Below are positions 48,701 to 56,843 of a DNA stretch of 64,000 nucleotides, piece by piece; position 1 is the first letter of the stretch, and each line of letters starts with the position of its first letter. The notes beneath the pieces are model-generated. The model made no database searches, was not told the DNA's origin, and saw only the letters and a list, made by a program, of their open reading frames with translations. A program made the translations under genes and the position numbers. Source of the DNA: MGIIb-P sp963934015. GTDB lineage: Archaea > Thermoplasmatota > Poseidoniia > Poseidoniales > Thalassarchaeaceae. Where the stretch lies: contig CAWVWT010000001.1 of NCBI GenBank assembly GCA_963934015.1, positions 124,001 to 188,000 on the forward strand, written 5' to 3'.

Positions 48701-49957
48701 GACCCAATTACAAACAACCAAGTCAATCACATGTTCACTGAACCGGGCGTCTACAGCGTGACCTTAATCGTGACCGATGAAAGGGGATTGGAATCGCTGC
48801 CCAAGAGTTACACAATCCATATCGCCAACCCACTTCCAATGCCCGTTCTGTCTACACACGAAGCTTGGCTTAACGGGACTGTTGTAACTGTACCTGGATC
48901 TGATTTATCAGTCTACAATTGGCGACGGACCTTCACAGACACAGGAGATATTTTCGTTGCACCAGGAACTGTTTTGCGATTTTCTTCGGCCGGTTCACGG
49001 GATATGGATACGACCTTTGATGGGATGCTAAACCCAAATCAAGGAGCAGCTGATTGGAATGGAATTGTAGATACCACATGGAACTGGGGAGATGCTTCCC
49101 CACCATCACATGAATACGATGCGTGGCATATTTTTGAACAGCCAGGATATTACACCGTGACTCTTACTGTCAGAGATGGCTACGGGACAGGGGATAGCAA
49201 TTCAACAACGATTGGAATCTGGGTTTCAAGTGCCCCAACCATTTATCCTGATCACGTTATTGTCGATGGAATCGCTTTCAGTGGATACCTGAATGTTATC
49301 GAAGCCTATGCCGATGATTTCGACATGGTGTCTGGAATGATTGCTTGGCGCGATGATGATGCAATGACCGATAGCGACAGTGATGGCATTACGGACAATG
49401 ATCAAGATACACCACTCAATACAGACCTCACCTACTGGTGGGACCTAGACGATAGCATAGATGACGATGGGAATGGTAATTTCAATGATGATTGGACAAC
49501 CAACCCCGTTGTCCGTGAAGGGCGAGGAAATGATGTGCAATGGAATGAATCCGGTGAATATGTCATCCGGTTGAAAATCTGTGACGACACTGATGTCTGC
49601 ACCATTGAAACCTATGATGTCATCGTTCGAAACCCAGATGATTCCGATGATGTATTGGGTGATTTGTCATGGAAGGATTTGCTTCCTTCGACTGATTCTA
49701 GTAGTTTGTACATCATCATCCTCATCGCTTTGGTACTAACCCTCGGATGGTTGGTCATGCGAGAACCAGAGGAAATCGAAGTCGAAGCCGAGCATGCCGC
49801 CAGTACTTACGATGTTGCTGAAGTCCACACCGAAGGTGGTATTTTGGGTATGGACCAGCATACACCTCCCCCAAAACCAACTCATTTGACCAAAGATGAT
49901 CGGCGCAGCAAGGATTCGGGTTATGTACGACCTGTCACCAGCAGACGTCGGCGGTGA
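45800..49957 (+). CDS. Secreted metalloprotease-like protein with PKD repeats, membrane-anchored
   Basis: 1385 residues. A signal peptide (about 1-28) is followed by a zinc-peptidase-like domain with LAHEFQHLLH (about 223-232) and a downstream WIDEGNADMA Glu (about 243). This HExxH...E layout resembles M30/M6-type gluzincins; the exact clan is uncertain. At least four PKD-like domains follow (about 650-1145; NWNFGDN, TWDFGDG, NWTISG, TWNWGDA), then a DSDSDGITDND calcium-type loop (about 1190), one membrane helix (about 1295-1315) and a basic cytosolic tail. It probably degrades extracellular protein at the surface. ATG 45800 has a clear SD (GAGGTGAC). Confidence 0.8.
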   Translation: MSAGNRSQCLFLVSLMILVSWVPFAAANDGDSNPEYTSAGGLFYNLDEFDPMANGKPYLFAGGEDELIFSATRHLKQQWADEGYPGLVLPFEETATSARTAGRACENAWTAGETGTVQTTAGQIQISAMHVTANAAILIENGQSVSSTTLNNIGSTWETTIFPTNTNYFGNPPDVDNNCQIEIVIYAIDGGANIGGYFMPSMSSTREIIYVDIDDLSWRNTILAHEFQHLLHNARDPFEYIWIDEGNADMAAFLCFGASNAVIGHANAWTQNASASVRWWNQRIGDYGAGFMFMLFLADNLGGGSAIRQLVSDTLTGGQGIEDLAQTLGPSGTPIGTTMTDIFANFTASVTLDHGTQAEFGLDNIDMYETCGNNQFCRIQLSGSNLNWAGIWQSGTQDIEGWGVHAFRFLDGTGTPLNIMIQPSELGFAATVLTHDAAAGTWSMEQLRFDELTGIGTALIPSFGNATDDVYLIVWYESGVDDCDYTSPNCAFPGGAEYPIATFDVTAGIISQPAEITVTQEIKTDRDEDGDVDTVEATVDVISSAFYEVLDIEVKAYENNTLHDSSEFSIEAGDTVPVGSTNQTIWYTPPWDGDWTLHFTMRNQIGEIVDEALTLPITLANMAPVAEGSAAANATQTWLPLQFFGAGYDLWGLGLTNESFSHNETPVGYNWNFGDNLPGSGLKDPMRSWQNPGMYNVTLTVVDQGGAISAIQTWEISVNDTEPPTPRIDVGSPPAAISDPYTLLTSQRVQFSAARSEDNVPLNQLTFTWDFGDGTILSGQGLYDVSHEWDIGSSNGTPYNLTLHVDDGTHVANMSVTILIMNRVPRQVWFEDLQTSTLTPLDLPTVFTDDDGAIMATDWWFDENVNFDGGIVTMSSPFVDNHSTDTNPVPAWATPGWKNVTIFATDDSGDVSWTVLHIEVLNQRPVAIFPRPDDGATNTMYTFLSSSFDPDGNSGNMSHNWTISGIQDPITNNQVNHMFTEPGVYSVTLIVTDERGLESLPKSYTIHIANPLPMPVLSTHEAWLNGTVVTVPGSDLSVYNWRRTFTDTGDIFVAPGTVLRFSSAGSRDMDTTFDGMLNPNQGAADWNGIVDTTWNWGDASPPSHEYDAWHIFEQPGYYTVTLTVRDGYGTGDSNSTTIGIWVSSAPTIYPDHVIVDGIAFSGYLNVIEAYADDFDMVSGMIAWRDDDAMTDSDSDGITDNDQDTPLNTDLTYWWDLDDSIDDDGNGNFNDDWTTNPVVREGRGNDVQWNESGEYVIRLKICDDTDVCTIETYDVIVRNPDDSDDVLGDLSWKDLLPSTDSSSLYIIILIALVLTLGWLVMREPEEIEVEAEHAASTYDVAEVHTEGGILGMDQHTPPPKPTHLTKDDRRSKDSGYVRPVTSRRRR

Positions 49958-49961
49958 GATT

Positions 49962-50921
49962 GTGGTAAGAAATACGAGACTTAGCGTGACCGTTGTAGTC
50001 ACACTACTGCTTCTACCATTGTTATCCGTGATTTCTTACGAAACAGGTATCGAAATCGCATCCGTTGCATCAGCCCAAGACCGCCCCCCCTGCAAAATTG
50101 GGATGCCCATCGATGAATGGTCAGTTGAACAATTCAGCTTGACTGGAAATGGAATGGCTGGTGAAGAGGGGCAATGGTGGGAGGGTGATTCGGGCCCAAC
50201 ATATGAATATGAACATTGTCCACTTCAATCATCATTCAGCACCTCATTTGTGCTAAACAATGATTCCGCTGTTGGCCTAAGGATGCACCTGACCACGGGC
50301 TGGAAATACACATTTTCAGTCAATCTACAAAACCTCAATGAATCCGATGAAAAACCTATTGCAGATGTGTATTTACTTCAACAAAATCATTTCGAACGAT
50401 ATGAATTTGATTTTGATTCGCGACATAACGAATGGGATGGAATGCGTGACGATATTGCTCATTCTGCACCTTGGTTACAGAACCTGATTATTTGGAAACC
50501 ATTCAGAGATGTCCATTCCTATGAGAAATTGCATGAAGTTGATTTTGCCGTAGCACTCGATCACGAAGAACGAAGTTACTCACTGTGGGATGATTCCGCT
50601 GAAATTGAGGAAATGTTTCTTCTCGTTGAATCATGGAACAATATTCGTGATTATGACGCCAAGTCACAAGCGGTCAACTATAGCGTCGATGTGACCGTTC
50701 AAGTCGAAGAACGATTCTCACTTCCTAACTGGACGGTGTCATTGGCCTGTTGCAGTGGGTTGATTGGTATCCTCGCAGCACCTTTCCTTGTTCACAGTCG
50801 CTACATGAAAGCGGGATTGGATGTTATCGAATCCGGTGGTGGGGATATGATGCCACATCTCGATACTGAACCAGAGAGAGCGCCGACTATACAGGATCAG
50901 TCTCAACCACCCACAGGGTGA
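49962..50921 (+). CDS. Uncharacterised secreted/membrane protein
   Basis: 319 residues. An N-terminal hydrophobic segment (SVTVVVTLLLLPLLSVI), a 230-residue extracellular region with few Cys and many Asp/Glu/Trp, and a C-terminal helix (LACCSGLIGILAAPFLV, about 250-270) with a short acidic tail. I do not recognise a domain. I chose GTG 49962, 4 bases after the upstream stop with GGTGAG overlapping that stop; earlier in-frame starts (49896, 49923) lie inside the protease gene. It probably forms an operon with the PKD protease. Its stop abuts the stop of the convergent aroD. Confidence 0.6.
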   Translation: MVRNTRLSVTVVVTLLLLPLLSVISYETGIEIASVASAQDRPPCKIGMPIDEWSVEQFSLTGNGMAGEEGQWWEGDSGPTYEYEHCPLQSSFSTSFVLNNDSAVGLRMHLTTGWKYTFSVNLQNLNESDEKPIADVYLLQQNHFERYEFDFDSRHNEWDGMRDDIAHSAPWLQNLIIWKPFRDVHSYEKLHEVDFAVALDHEERSYSLWDDSAEIEEMFLLVESWNNIRDYDAKSQAVNYSVDVTVQVEERFSLPNWTVSLACCSGLIGILAAPFLVHSRYMKAGLDVIESGGGDMMPHLDTEPERAPTIQDQSQPPTG

Positions 50922-51719
50922 TTATTCGTATTCTAGAACGCTCCAAGCGGTTCGTAAGTCATTGATGTTGACCTGTCCTTGCTTGACCAGAGAATAATCT
51001 CGGTCAAGGGTAGTGTAAACCAGCGCCTGTTTGAGTAGAGGGGCGTGGATTCGCGTCCAATCCCCACCAGGGCCTGTGCCCATCAGTGCGACCTTAGTAT
51101 CTCCACCAGAAAGAAGGTGGGCGGCCTCAAAGATGTGTAAGCTATGAGCATGCTGAACCCTCTGATAGCAACACTTTATGATTGAACCTGCCTCAGAATT
51201 GGCATTGACGAAATCGACAATTTCTTTGGATGAAGATACAGCGGGTTGGTGACTAGACGCGATGATTTGAGTTGCGTCACCACAGGCCTTAACCAAGGCC
51301 TTGCGAGCCTTTGCAGCCATGGAAATTTCAATGTCAATCCACGACACCCCACTTTCTATTGCAGTATTTAATATCGCCACACGGGTATCCTCATCACCAT
51401 GGAAGAAGCCATCTTCAGCAGTAGAACGGCAAGTGAAAATAACTGGGATTTGGATACCATCTTTGAGGTTTTTAATCGATGACTCGACATCGATGTCGTC
51501 GACGGGTCGATTTTCCATAATTGGAGGTTGCTTTTCGGTAGACTCTTCACCATTTGCCTTCTTGATGATGATAGGTTCGACTTCGATTCGAGTGACATAG
51601 AGGTTGTCGAAGCGAACCTCGACAATATCGGCACCAGCTGCTGTCGCTCTGCTAGCATCTCGAATCATGTCACCTACGCTGTGACCACGCAAGGAAACGC
51701 AGATGTCTGGCTCTGTCAT
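50922..51719 (-). CDS. aroD: Type I 3-dehydroquinate dehydratase
   Basis: 265 residues. It dehydrates 3-dehydroquinate to 3-dehydroshikimate (shikimate pathway, cytosol) through a Schiff base. Visible motifs are ADIVEVRFD (substrate Glu/Arg), PVIFTCRS, WIDIEIS, IIASSHQ (catalytic His; family usually SxHD) and SIIKCCYQ (Schiff-base Lys). I chose ATG 51719 (MTEPDICVSLRG), where the first strand starts, with an A/T-rich box about 27 bases upstream; ATG 51752 is an alternative. An insert of about 30 residues (PIIIKKANGEESTEKQPP region) after the first strand is longer than usual. Other shikimate genes are not in the window. Confidence 0.85.
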   Translation of the reverse strand: MTEPDICVSLRGHSVGDMIRDASRATAAGADIVEVRFDNLYVTRIEVEPIIIKKANGEESTEKQPPIMENRPVDDIDVESSIKNLKDGIQIPVIFTCRSTAEDGFFHGDEDTRVAILNTAIESGVSWIDIEISMAAKARKALVKACGDATQIIASSHQPAVSSSKEIVDFVNANSEAGSIIKCCYQRVQHAHSLHIFEAAHLLSGGDTKVALMGTGPGGDWTRIHAPLLKQALVYTTLDRDYSLVKQGQVNINDLRTAWSVLEYE

Positions 51720-51742
51720 CGACGCGGGGACCCACACACCCT

Positions 51743-51750
51743 GTTTAATC
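51743..51750 (-). promoter_or_regulatory. Possible TATA-like box for aroD
   Basis: GATTAAAC on the minus strand, centred about 27 bases before ATG 51719. The match is weaker than at the other sites. Confidence 0.3.
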
Positions 51751-51790
51751 ATATTGCGACCACACCGCACATACACTTACCATAATTATC

Positions 51791-51874
51791 GCACCCGATA
51801 TCCCCTCCTTGGATCAAGTGATTTGATGTATTTTAGCGGCGCAATAAAGGTGCTAAAATGGGGCGATTATCGGT
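51791..51874. other. Structured stretch between aroD and gyrB
   Basis: TTTTAGC (51831-51837) and GCTAAAA (51852-51858) are a perfect 7-bp inverted repeat. Outside it, GCACCCGATA (from 51791) and its near-complement TTATCGGTGC (to 51876) form a second, imperfect repeat. The nested pairs suggest a folded RNA of about 90 bases or a protein-binding region. No convincing protein frame lies in this gap. Confidence 0.35.
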
Positions 51875-51926
51875 GCATTAAGCGAATCATTCAATAACCT
51901 CGGCGGGCCACAAATGAACAATACAT

Positions 51927-51949
51927 GAGGACCCCCTATGGGGGTCCTC
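51927..51949 (+). terminator. Perfect hairpin upstream of gyrB
   Basis: A 10-bp perfect stem (51927-51936 with 51940-51949) with loop TAT, 28 bases before the gyrB start. No gene on the plus strand ends here, so it may end a small transcript from the structured stretch just upstream or lie in the gyrB leader. An A/T-rich TATAGTA at 51956-51962 follows. Confidence 0.45.
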
Positions 51950-51977
51950 AGAGATTATAGTAACCGAGTGTGGAAAT

Positions 51978-53969
51978 ATGAGTGATTCAGATTACGAAGC
52001 AGACAGTATCCAGGTCCTAGAGGGACTAGAAGCAGTCCGCAAACGCCCCGGAATGTACCTAGGCGATCCGCACGACGGGTCCGCCCTACACCACTGTATT
52101 TGGGAGGTCGTTGATAATGCGGTTGATGAACACCTAGCGGGCTATTGTGACGCCGTCGAAATCATCCTAGAGAAGGGGGGAGTCGTAACGATTGTCGATC
52201 ATGGACGTGGCATCCCCGTCGGTGAGCACTCAGAGTTTGGTATCAGCGCGGCTGAAGTCATCATGACCAAACTACATGCAGGCGGTAAATTCGACAATTC
52301 TTCATACAAGGTCTCCGGTGGGTTGCACGGTGTTGGAGTTTCTGCCGTCAATGCTGTTTCGGAACAACTCAAAATGAGCATTCAGCGAGATGGAAAGTTG
52401 TACGAGCAGAACTATGTTCGAGGTGAGCCACAAGGTCGTCTACAAGAGGTTGGTAAAAGTGATTCAACCGGTACAACAATTTCATTCAAACCAGATTTGC
52501 AAATTTTTACCACAGTTACTGAATTCGACTACGACATACTCAATACGCGGCTCCGAGAAACAGCTTTCCTCAATGCTGGACTCAAAATCACTATTATTGA
52601 CCAACGTAGTAAATCCGTTGAAACTGTTGAACATCAATATGACGGAGGGATTACTGAATTCGTCAAGCAATTGAATGAACGCCGCAACCCAATACACAGC
52701 GATGTCGTTTACATCAAGGGTATGCGAGAGATCGAAGATGGTGAAATCCACGTTGAATTGGCCATACAATGGTCCGATGCATACAATGAGATGATTCAGT
52801 GTTATACGAATATCATCCGCAATCGTGATGGGGGTACACACTTGTCCGGCCTGCGAAGTGCACTCACCGGCTCACTTAATCGATATGCAAAGAGTCGAAA
52901 TCTCCTCAAAAACGTCGACAAGTTATCCGGGGACGATGTACGCGAAGGAATCGCCGTAGTCCTCAGTATCAAACACCCAGACCCCTCATTCTCAAGCCAA
53001 ACCAAGGACAAACTCGTTTCAAACGAGGTCGCAGGAATTGTAGAGAGTATCGTCAACGAAAAACTCGCCGAGCACTTTGAAGAAAATCCCTCGGTTGCAA
53101 AGATTGTTATCGATAAAGCCGTCTTGGCCAGCAAAGCTCGTGAAGCCGCCCGAAAGGCACGCGACCTCACTCGGAGAAAAGGTGTCCTTGAGGGAGGCGG
53201 GTTACCTGGGAAACTCGCAGATTGTCAAAGTCGCATTCCCGAAGAATGTGAAATCTACGTTGTCGAAGGAGATTCTGCCGGCGGTTCGGCCAAAACTGGG
53301 CGTGACCGACGTACACAAGCAATTTTGCCCCTTCGTGGAAAGATTCTCAATGTGGAAAGACAACTTCGAAATCAAGCAAGGGTATACCAAAACAATGAGA
53401 TTCAAACGATGATCAAAGCCTTCGGCGCTGGTGTTGGAAACCCCCCTGAATTGGCAGAAGGTGAAGTGTCCCTGGCTGAGACTGAGACCTATTTCAATGT
53501 CGAAAAACTTCGCTATGGGAAAATCATAATCATGACTGACGCTGATGTCGATGGTGCGCATATCCGTACACTTATTCTCACGTTTATCTGGCGCTTTATG
53601 CGGCCTGCAATCGAAAATGGAAATGTGTTCATTGCCCAACCACCCCTCTACATGGTGTCGCGGGGCCGAACCTCAAAATATGCATACACCGATTCGGAAA
53701 GAGATGAAATTATCGATGAATTCCGTGCTGACAATCCCGATGTGAAAATTGGCATCCAGCGCTACAAAGGTCTGGGCGAAATGAATCCAGATCAACTTTG
53801 GACCACCACCATGGACCCTGCGAACCGAACTTTACTCAAAGTCACAGCAAAAGATTTTGGTGACGATGGTGAAACCTCAGCACTCTTTGAAACGTTGATG
53901 GGTGACGATGTACCAGATCGTCGTGCCTTCATTGAATTACATGCCGCAGAGGCTGATGTGGATATATGA
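51978..53969 (+). CDS. gyrB: DNA gyrase subunit B, bacterial type
   Basis: 663 residues. The GHKL ATPase opens with EGLEAVRKRPGMYLGD, then WEVVDNAVDEHLAG, VDHGRGIPVGEH and GGLHGVGVSAVNA. The transducer and TOPRIM domains follow with EGDSAGGSAKTGRDR, DADVDGAHIR and QRYKGLGEMNPDQLW. With GyrA it supercoils DNA negatively using ATP. The length is that of compact bacterial GyrB, without the extra 170-residue insert of proteobacteria. Bacterial-type gyrase is known in many euryarchaea, acquired from bacteria. gyrA follows 9 bases later. Confidence 0.97.
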   Translation: MSDSDYEADSIQVLEGLEAVRKRPGMYLGDPHDGSALHHCIWEVVDNAVDEHLAGYCDAVEIILEKGGVVTIVDHGRGIPVGEHSEFGISAAEVIMTKLHAGGKFDNSSYKVSGGLHGVGVSAVNAVSEQLKMSIQRDGKLYEQNYVRGEPQGRLQEVGKSDSTGTTISFKPDLQIFTTVTEFDYDILNTRLRETAFLNAGLKITIIDQRSKSVETVEHQYDGGITEFVKQLNERRNPIHSDVVYIKGMREIEDGEIHVELAIQWSDAYNEMIQCYTNIIRNRDGGTHLSGLRSALTGSLNRYAKSRNLLKNVDKLSGDDVREGIAVVLSIKHPDPSFSSQTKDKLVSNEVAGIVESIVNEKLAEHFEENPSVAKIVIDKAVLASKAREAARKARDLTRRKGVLEGGGLPGKLADCQSRIPEECEIYVVEGDSAGGSAKTGRDRRTQAILPLRGKILNVERQLRNQARVYQNNEIQTMIKAFGAGVGNPPELAEGEVSLAETETYFNVEKLRYGKIIIMTDADVDGAHIRTLILTFIWRFMRPAIENGNVFIAQPPLYMVSRGRTSKYAYTDSERDEIIDEFRADNPDVKIGIQRYKGLGEMNPDQLWTTTMDPANRTLLKVTAKDFGDDGETSALFETLMGDDVPDRRAFIELHAAEADVDI

Positions 53970-53978
53970 GGTGATTTG

Positions 53979-56711
53979 ATGAGCGATGAAGAATTACCAG
54001 CAAACCCAACCGACAATCAAGTTCGACACACAGTCGACCAAGAAATGCAAACGTCATACATTAACTATGCAATGTCTGTGATTATTGGACGTGCACTGCC
54101 TGAAGTTCGTGATGGATTGAAACCAGTTCACCGCCGCGTTTTATTTGGCATGTACGAAGCAGGACATACATCTGACCGCTCGTACTCCAAATCAGCCCGC
54201 TCAGTGGGTGAAGTCATGGGTAAGTTTCACCCGCATGGTGACCAATCCATCTACGACACAATGGTTCGCATGGCTCAAGATTTCAGTTTGCGATATCCAT
54301 TGATTGATGGGCAGGGGAATTTCGGAAGTATCGATGGTGACAAGGCAGCTGCCATGCGCTACACTGAAAGTCGACTCGATCGCTTGGCTAAGCACATGTT
54401 GGATGACATCAAGAAAGATACTGTCGATTTTCAACCGAACTTTGATGATTCAGAACAAGAACCCCAGGTATTACCAGCTCGATTGCCTAACCTACTCCTC
54501 AATGGAAGCGATGGGATTGCTGTTGGTATGGCGACAAAAATTCCACCACATAATCTCACGGAAGTGGCTGCTGCAGTCCATTTACACGTCGGTAGGATTA
54601 TGGAAGAGGGTGAAGAAAACGGAGACCCTGAAAACCCACCTGCAATCGATGTGGGCGAATATATGCAACATATGAAGGGCCCCGATTTCCCCACAGGTGC
54701 AACCATCCATGGCATTGATGGAATTCGCGACATGTATGAAACTGGACATGGCCGATTCCATGTTCGGGCTCATTGCGAAGTGTTCGACGATGACAAAGGA
54801 AAACGTATTGTTGTTCACGAAATCCCCTACCAAGTGAAAAAAGCAGGGATGCTAATAGCCATCGCTGACCTGGTGAGAAAGGAAACCGTCAAGGGAATCC
54901 GAGATATTCGGGATGAATCGAGTAAAGAGGGTATTCGCGTAGTCATAGAAATCAAACAGAATGCAGACCCACATGCCGTACTGAATCAATTGTATCGCTC
55001 TAGTCGCCTCCAAGAATCATACTCTGCCAACATGATGGGAATCATCAACAAACAACCAGTCCAACTGACACTCCCTGTGATACTGCATGCATACGTGCGA
55101 CATCGGGAAGAAGTCATTCGGCGCCGCACACAATTTGATCTTGCAAAGGCCGAGGCACGCGCACATATTCTTGAAGGGCTTGTCAAGGCAAAAACACGTA
55201 TTGACGATGTTATAACTGCTGGCAAGGGTGCTGATAGTCGTGAACATTTCGAGCAAGTATTACGTGGTGACGTCAAATTTGGAAAAATAGCAGTCTTTGA
55301 TTTCTCTGAACCACAGGCCAAAGCAATTGCAGAACGTCGACTCTACCAACTATCAAAGGTGGATACCAAGAAGGTCGATGATGAATTCAACGAACTCAAA
55401 ACTGACATTGCTGAATACAACTCGATTCTAGCAAGTCGGAGTCGACAACTGGATATCCTGTTAACCGAATTGGATGAAATGGTCGAGAAGCATGGTGATG
55501 AACGCCGTACTAATGTCGACCCAATGCCACTTTCAATGGACCGTGAAGATCTGGTTGAAGAACGCGCAATCGTCATATCTCTTTCTGAAGACAATTACAT
55601 CCGTCACCTTCCGGTTGAAGCATTCCGTGTCCAAAACCGTGGCGGTAAAGGTCTCAAAGGAGTCGCTACAAAGGATGAGGATTTTCCCAAATCGATTCTT
55701 ACATGCTTCAGTAAAGATCGGCTACTTATTTTCACCGACCAGGGGCGAGTCTACGGTCTAAAGGCATGGGAAACCCCGCAAGGAAGTCGACATAGCCGTG
55801 GAAGCCATATTCGAAACCTAATCGAGAGATTGCGTGAAGATGAAAAAGTTGTTACAATTCTGCCAATATCCAAGGATTTACAGGAAAACCCAGATGGGCA
55901 TTACTTGATATTTGCAACACATGAAGGCATCGTAAAGCGTTCCAAACTTGGAGATTATACCAGAATCAATCGAAATGGAAAGTACGCATTGAACTTCAAA
56001 ACTGAAACTGATACACTTGTTGCGGTTCGTGAAGCTACTGATGAAGACCATGTAGTCTTAGTCTCCCGAAATGGTCGAGCATGCAGATTCAAACCCAGTG
56101 AAACGAAGATAAAAGACGACGGAACCACTGTATTTACTGTCAAGGTCCAAGGAAGAGTGACCGCAGGTGTCCGCGGTATGAGTCTGAAAGAAGGAGATCA
56201 CGTTGTTGGGATGATTGCCACCTCAAATGAAGAAACACATGTCCTCACACTTTCGAAGTTTGGAATGGCCAAGCGTAGCCGTCTAGGTGATGGTGATATG
56301 CATGATGTGTTGGATGCCAATGGTGAGAAGGTGTGGGATGATCGCACTGGAAAATTCAAGCAAGAACGCGATGGCTATCGGAAAACCAGTCGGGGTGCGG
56401 GTGGTGTTGGTACCATGAAACTGAATGAAGAACCTCGCGATGAAATTGTGCGAGTTCACACCATTCCAGATTTGGGTGACCAACTATTCCTACTGACTAC
56501 CAAAGGCATGATGATTCGAGTCAGAGCCGACCAAACAAAAGAGACAACCGGAAAGTCGACCAAAGGCACACGTGTAATGGAATTGCGTGACCGCGAAAAA
56601 GGTGGTTTTGTTGATGAAATTATCTTCTCTGCACGCCTACCTGCCGAACTTATCGATGAAGATGATTCGGAACCCGTTTCAGAACCTGTTGTTGATGGCG
56701 AAGACGAGTGA
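53979..56711 (+). CDS. gyrA: DNA gyrase subunit A, bacterial type
   Basis: 910 residues. The breakage-reunion domain has YAMSVIIGRALPEVRDGLKP, KFHPHGDQSIYDTMVRMAQ and the active-site Tyr in AAMRYTESRL. The C-terminal DNA-wrapping pinwheel has the GyrA box as QNRGGKG (usual QRRGGKG), supporting gyrase rather than topo IV. An acidic insert lies near residue 205-220 (EEGEENGDPENPP). I chose ATG 53979 with GAGGTGA 4 bases upstream, overlapping the gyrB stop; TTG 53976 is also possible. It forms an operon with gyrB. The tRNA-Ser starts 45 bases after the stop. Confidence 0.96.
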   Translation: MSDEELPANPTDNQVRHTVDQEMQTSYINYAMSVIIGRALPEVRDGLKPVHRRVLFGMYEAGHTSDRSYSKSARSVGEVMGKFHPHGDQSIYDTMVRMAQDFSLRYPLIDGQGNFGSIDGDKAAAMRYTESRLDRLAKHMLDDIKKDTVDFQPNFDDSEQEPQVLPARLPNLLLNGSDGIAVGMATKIPPHNLTEVAAAVHLHVGRIMEEGEENGDPENPPAIDVGEYMQHMKGPDFPTGATIHGIDGIRDMYETGHGRFHVRAHCEVFDDDKGKRIVVHEIPYQVKKAGMLIAIADLVRKETVKGIRDIRDESSKEGIRVVIEIKQNADPHAVLNQLYRSSRLQESYSANMMGIINKQPVQLTLPVILHAYVRHREEVIRRRTQFDLAKAEARAHILEGLVKAKTRIDDVITAGKGADSREHFEQVLRGDVKFGKIAVFDFSEPQAKAIAERRLYQLSKVDTKKVDDEFNELKTDIAEYNSILASRSRQLDILLTELDEMVEKHGDERRTNVDPMPLSMDREDLVEERAIVISLSEDNYIRHLPVEAFRVQNRGGKGLKGVATKDEDFPKSILTCFSKDRLLIFTDQGRVYGLKAWETPQGSRHSRGSHIRNLIERLREDEKVVTILPISKDLQENPDGHYLIFATHEGIVKRSKLGDYTRINRNGKYALNFKTETDTLVAVREATDEDHVVLVSRNGRACRFKPSETKIKDDGTTVFTVKVQGRVTAGVRGMSLKEGDHVVGMIATSNEETHVLTLSKFGMAKRSRLGDGDMHDVLDANGEKVWDDRTGKFKQERDGYRKTSRGAGGVGTMKLNEEPRDEIVRVHTIPDLGDQLFLLTTKGMMIRVRADQTKETTGKSTKGTRVMELRDREKGGFVDEIIFSARLPAELIDEDDSEPVSEPVVDGEDE

Positions 56712-56725
56712 GTAAACCACTCGGC

Positions 56726-56731
56726 TTAAAT
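56726..56731 (+). promoter_or_regulatory. TATA-like box for tRNA-Ser
   Basis: TTAAAT, centred about 28 bases before the tRNA, just after the gyrA stop, which suggests the tRNA has its own promoter. Confidence 0.45.
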
Positions 56732-56756
56732 CAAAAATGCAGGTCGTGCGGCTACT

Positions 56757-56843
56757 GCGACGTTCGCATAGCCTGGCCATCGCGCTGGATTGCTAATCCA
56801 GTGGGTTTTACCCTCGGGAGTTCAAATCTCCCACGTCGCGCCA
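56757..56843 (+). tRNA. tRNA-Ser (anticodon GCU), CCA encoded
   Basis: The acceptor GCGACGT pairs with ACGTCGC, with discriminator G and encoded CCA (56841-56843). The anticodon stem CTGGA/TCCAG encloses TTGCTAA (anticodon GCT). A long variable arm (GGGTTTTACCC) marks it as Ser. The T stem GGGAG/CTCCC encloses TTCAAAT. The next base begins the stop codon of the convergent gene. Unlike tRNA-Glu in this window, CCA is encoded. Confidence 0.95.

Noticed and set aside
51777..51977. Replication origin next to gyrB
   Set aside because: There is no repeated origin-box-like motif, no cdc6/orc1 or dnaA gene nearby, and only two inverted repeats.
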